Of a stretch of DNA of 5,098 nt, positions 4,359 through 5,098 are shown piece by piece (position 1 is the first letter of the stretch; each line of letters opens with the position of its first letter). A program made the position numbers and the translations under genes. The notes below the pieces were generated by a model, which was given only the letters and a program-made list of their open reading frames with translations, searched no databases and was not told where the DNA came from. Origin of the DNA: an uncultured Clostridia bacterium (GTDB lineage: Bacteria; Bacillota; Clostridia; Christensenellales; Borkfalkiaceae). The stretch is taken from positions 1 through 5,098 of the forward strand of contig CALGVF010000296.1 in the NCBI GenBank assembly GCA_937920115.1, in the 5' to 3' direction.

Positions 4359-5098
4359 AACGCCGCCCCCTTTATTACCTCTTGCATTGCTTTTACGCAC
4401 TTATCCTTGGTCGGTTCGTCGAGTTCTTTCACTATCTCGCTTATATCCGATATTACCGTTTGAAAATCGTTGAATTTTACCTTAAACTTCGTTAAATTAT
4501 CGTTGCTTGCCACAAGCAATTTCTTCTTTAACGCCTCTAACGCCCTTTCTTTCTCTTCGAGGTCTTTCTTTGCCCTCTCTAATTCTTTTATCGTCTCGGG
4601 GTTTTCTACCTTTTCCGTTTCTTTCGGAGCGTTCTTTAACGCCTTGTTTTCCTCTCTTAACCTATCTCGGTCAAACACTGCTTTATCGTATTTTCGCTTT
4701 GCTTCGTCTCTTTCCGATATTGCCTTATCGAAATTCGCCTGCATACGGCTCTTTTCCGCTGCGTATTCCGCCTCTTTCGCCTCAAATTCATTTTTCGTCT
4801 CCTCTATTCCTCTTTTTTCCAACTCTCTGATACGCTTGTCGCGTTCGTCTATAAGCCTCTTTAATTCCTCTACGGACGTATTTTTTACGTCCTCGCTCAT
4901 TACTACTTCTTTCGCCTCTTCCTCGCCTATCTTCGATAACACGAGTAATTTCGTTACTCCTAAATGTGAATTTTCTGCAAGAAATTCCGCGGAATACTTC
5001 TCGCATATAGATATGTAGTTGTATGCCTGCCGCACCTTTATTCCGACCGCGTTTTCCGTATAATCTGCAAAATTTGCGTAACCCGCCGTCTCGTAAAG
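4355..5098 (-). CDS. Coiled-coil protein with N-terminal YNYI module (5' end outside window)
   Basis: The reading frame is open to the window edge, so 247 residues of a longer protein are visible. The first 21 visible residues (LYETAGYANFADYTENAVGI, then K) are clearly coding and continue into VRQAYNYISICEKYSAEFLA; the GTG at 5035 is therefore an internal valine codon, not a start. The module with GIK-x-R-x-x-YNYI and HLGVTKLLVLSKI (visible residues 19-57) is typical of a family found in clostridial phages and ICEs, resembling DUF3102-like HTH modules. Visible residues about 75-195 are a long K/E/R-rich coiled coil, interrupted near a NAP segment at about 156-158. The C-terminus, FKVKFNDFQTVISDISEIVK and a following helix, matches the end that this family usually shows. 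It is likely cytoplasmic and oligomeric; DNA binding plus oligomerisation, as in a partition or regulatory protein, is inference. Its TGA lies in the ATGA overlap with the next gene. Confidence 0.85.
   Translation of the reverse strand, partial: LYETAGYANFADYTENAVGIKVRQAYNYISICEKYSAEFLAENSHLGVTKLLVLSKIGEEEAKEVVMSEDVKNTSVEELKRLIDERDKRIRELEKRGIEETKNEFEAKEAEYAAEKSRMQANFDKAISERDEAKRKYDKAVFDRDRLREENKALKNAPKETEKVENPETIKELERAKKDLEEKERALEALKKKLLVASNDNLTKFKVKFNDFQTVISDISEIVKELDEPTKDKCVKAMQEVIKGAAL
4366..4373 (-). promoter_or_regulatory. Ribosome binding site deciding the start of the 109-aa gene
   Basis: The minus strand reads AAAGGGGG seven bases before ATG 4358-4356. It lies inside the end of the upstream coding region. 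It supports the ATGA start, which gives a four-base overlap, and disfavours the earlier in-frame ATG at 4400, whose upstream sequence has no comparable site. Confidence 0.55.

Noticed and set aside
4359..4400. Fourteen-residue N-terminal extension of the 109-aa protein
   Set aside because: The earlier ATG has no good ribosome binding site, whereas the ATG at 4358 has AAAGGGGG and the typical ATGA overlap.
4470..5018. Plus-strand open frame of 182 codons opposite the coiled-coil gene
   Set aside because: Its Phe/Ser/Leu-rich composition is the mirror of K/E-rich coiled-coil codons. The minus-strand frame has a recognisable family pattern and extends to the window edge.
1..5098. CRISPR array, tRNA gene, insertion sequence or attachment site
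   Set aside because: I saw no regularly spaced direct repeats, no tRNA cloverleaf with a TTCGA arm, no transposase frame and no terminal inverted repeats with target duplications.

Overview
The window looks like accessory DNA from a Bacillota (Clostridia-like) mobile element: a conjugative plasmid, an integrative conjugative element or a related phage. The evidence is one clear PcfJ-like protein, two proteins carrying the small helical modules common in clostridial elements, strong AGGAGG-type ribosome binding sites, tight gene packing and many small unassigned genes. No transfer, capsid, integrase or replication-initiator gene is visible, so the kind of element cannot be decided. All protein assignments come from reading the sequence, with no database search.

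All nine supportable genes lie on the minus strand and are transcribed from high to low coordinates. From the right edge they are: a coiled-coil protein whose 5' end is outside the window (4355-5098); a 109-aa protein that may be PcfK-like (4029-4358); the 527-aa PcfJ-like protein (2433-4016); a 264-aa protein with an HTH-like module (1646-2440); a 70-aa unknown (1403-1615); and a 163-aa acidic unknown (866-1357). The first four are joined by overlaps of 4 and 8 bases and a 12-base gap, so they are probably one translationally coupled operon. After a 178-base gap come three small genes: 110 aa (355-687), 81 aa (104-349) and a partial gene that leaves the left edge (1-104). These are also coupled.

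The gap at 688-865 is the most interesting part. On the plus strand, against every gene, it holds a near-consensus sigma-70-type promoter (TTGACA, 18 bases, TAAAAT), about 144 bases able to fold into several hairpins, and a textbook intrinsic terminator that works only in the plus direction and ends five bases before the stop codon of the convergent gene. It reads as a self-contained small-RNA gene. Its transcript would be fully complementary to the part of the minus-strand mRNA between the 163-aa and 110-aa genes.

Two further signals cut across the genes. By eye, the four-base palindromes GATC, GCGC and GGCC are absent from the whole window, while their rearrangements GTAC (about 20), CGCG (about 7) and CCGG (about 4) are present; this suggests a history of restriction pressure. 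There are also two long perfect palindromes, of 20 bp (1432-1451) and 16 bp (1795-1810), inside coding sequence.
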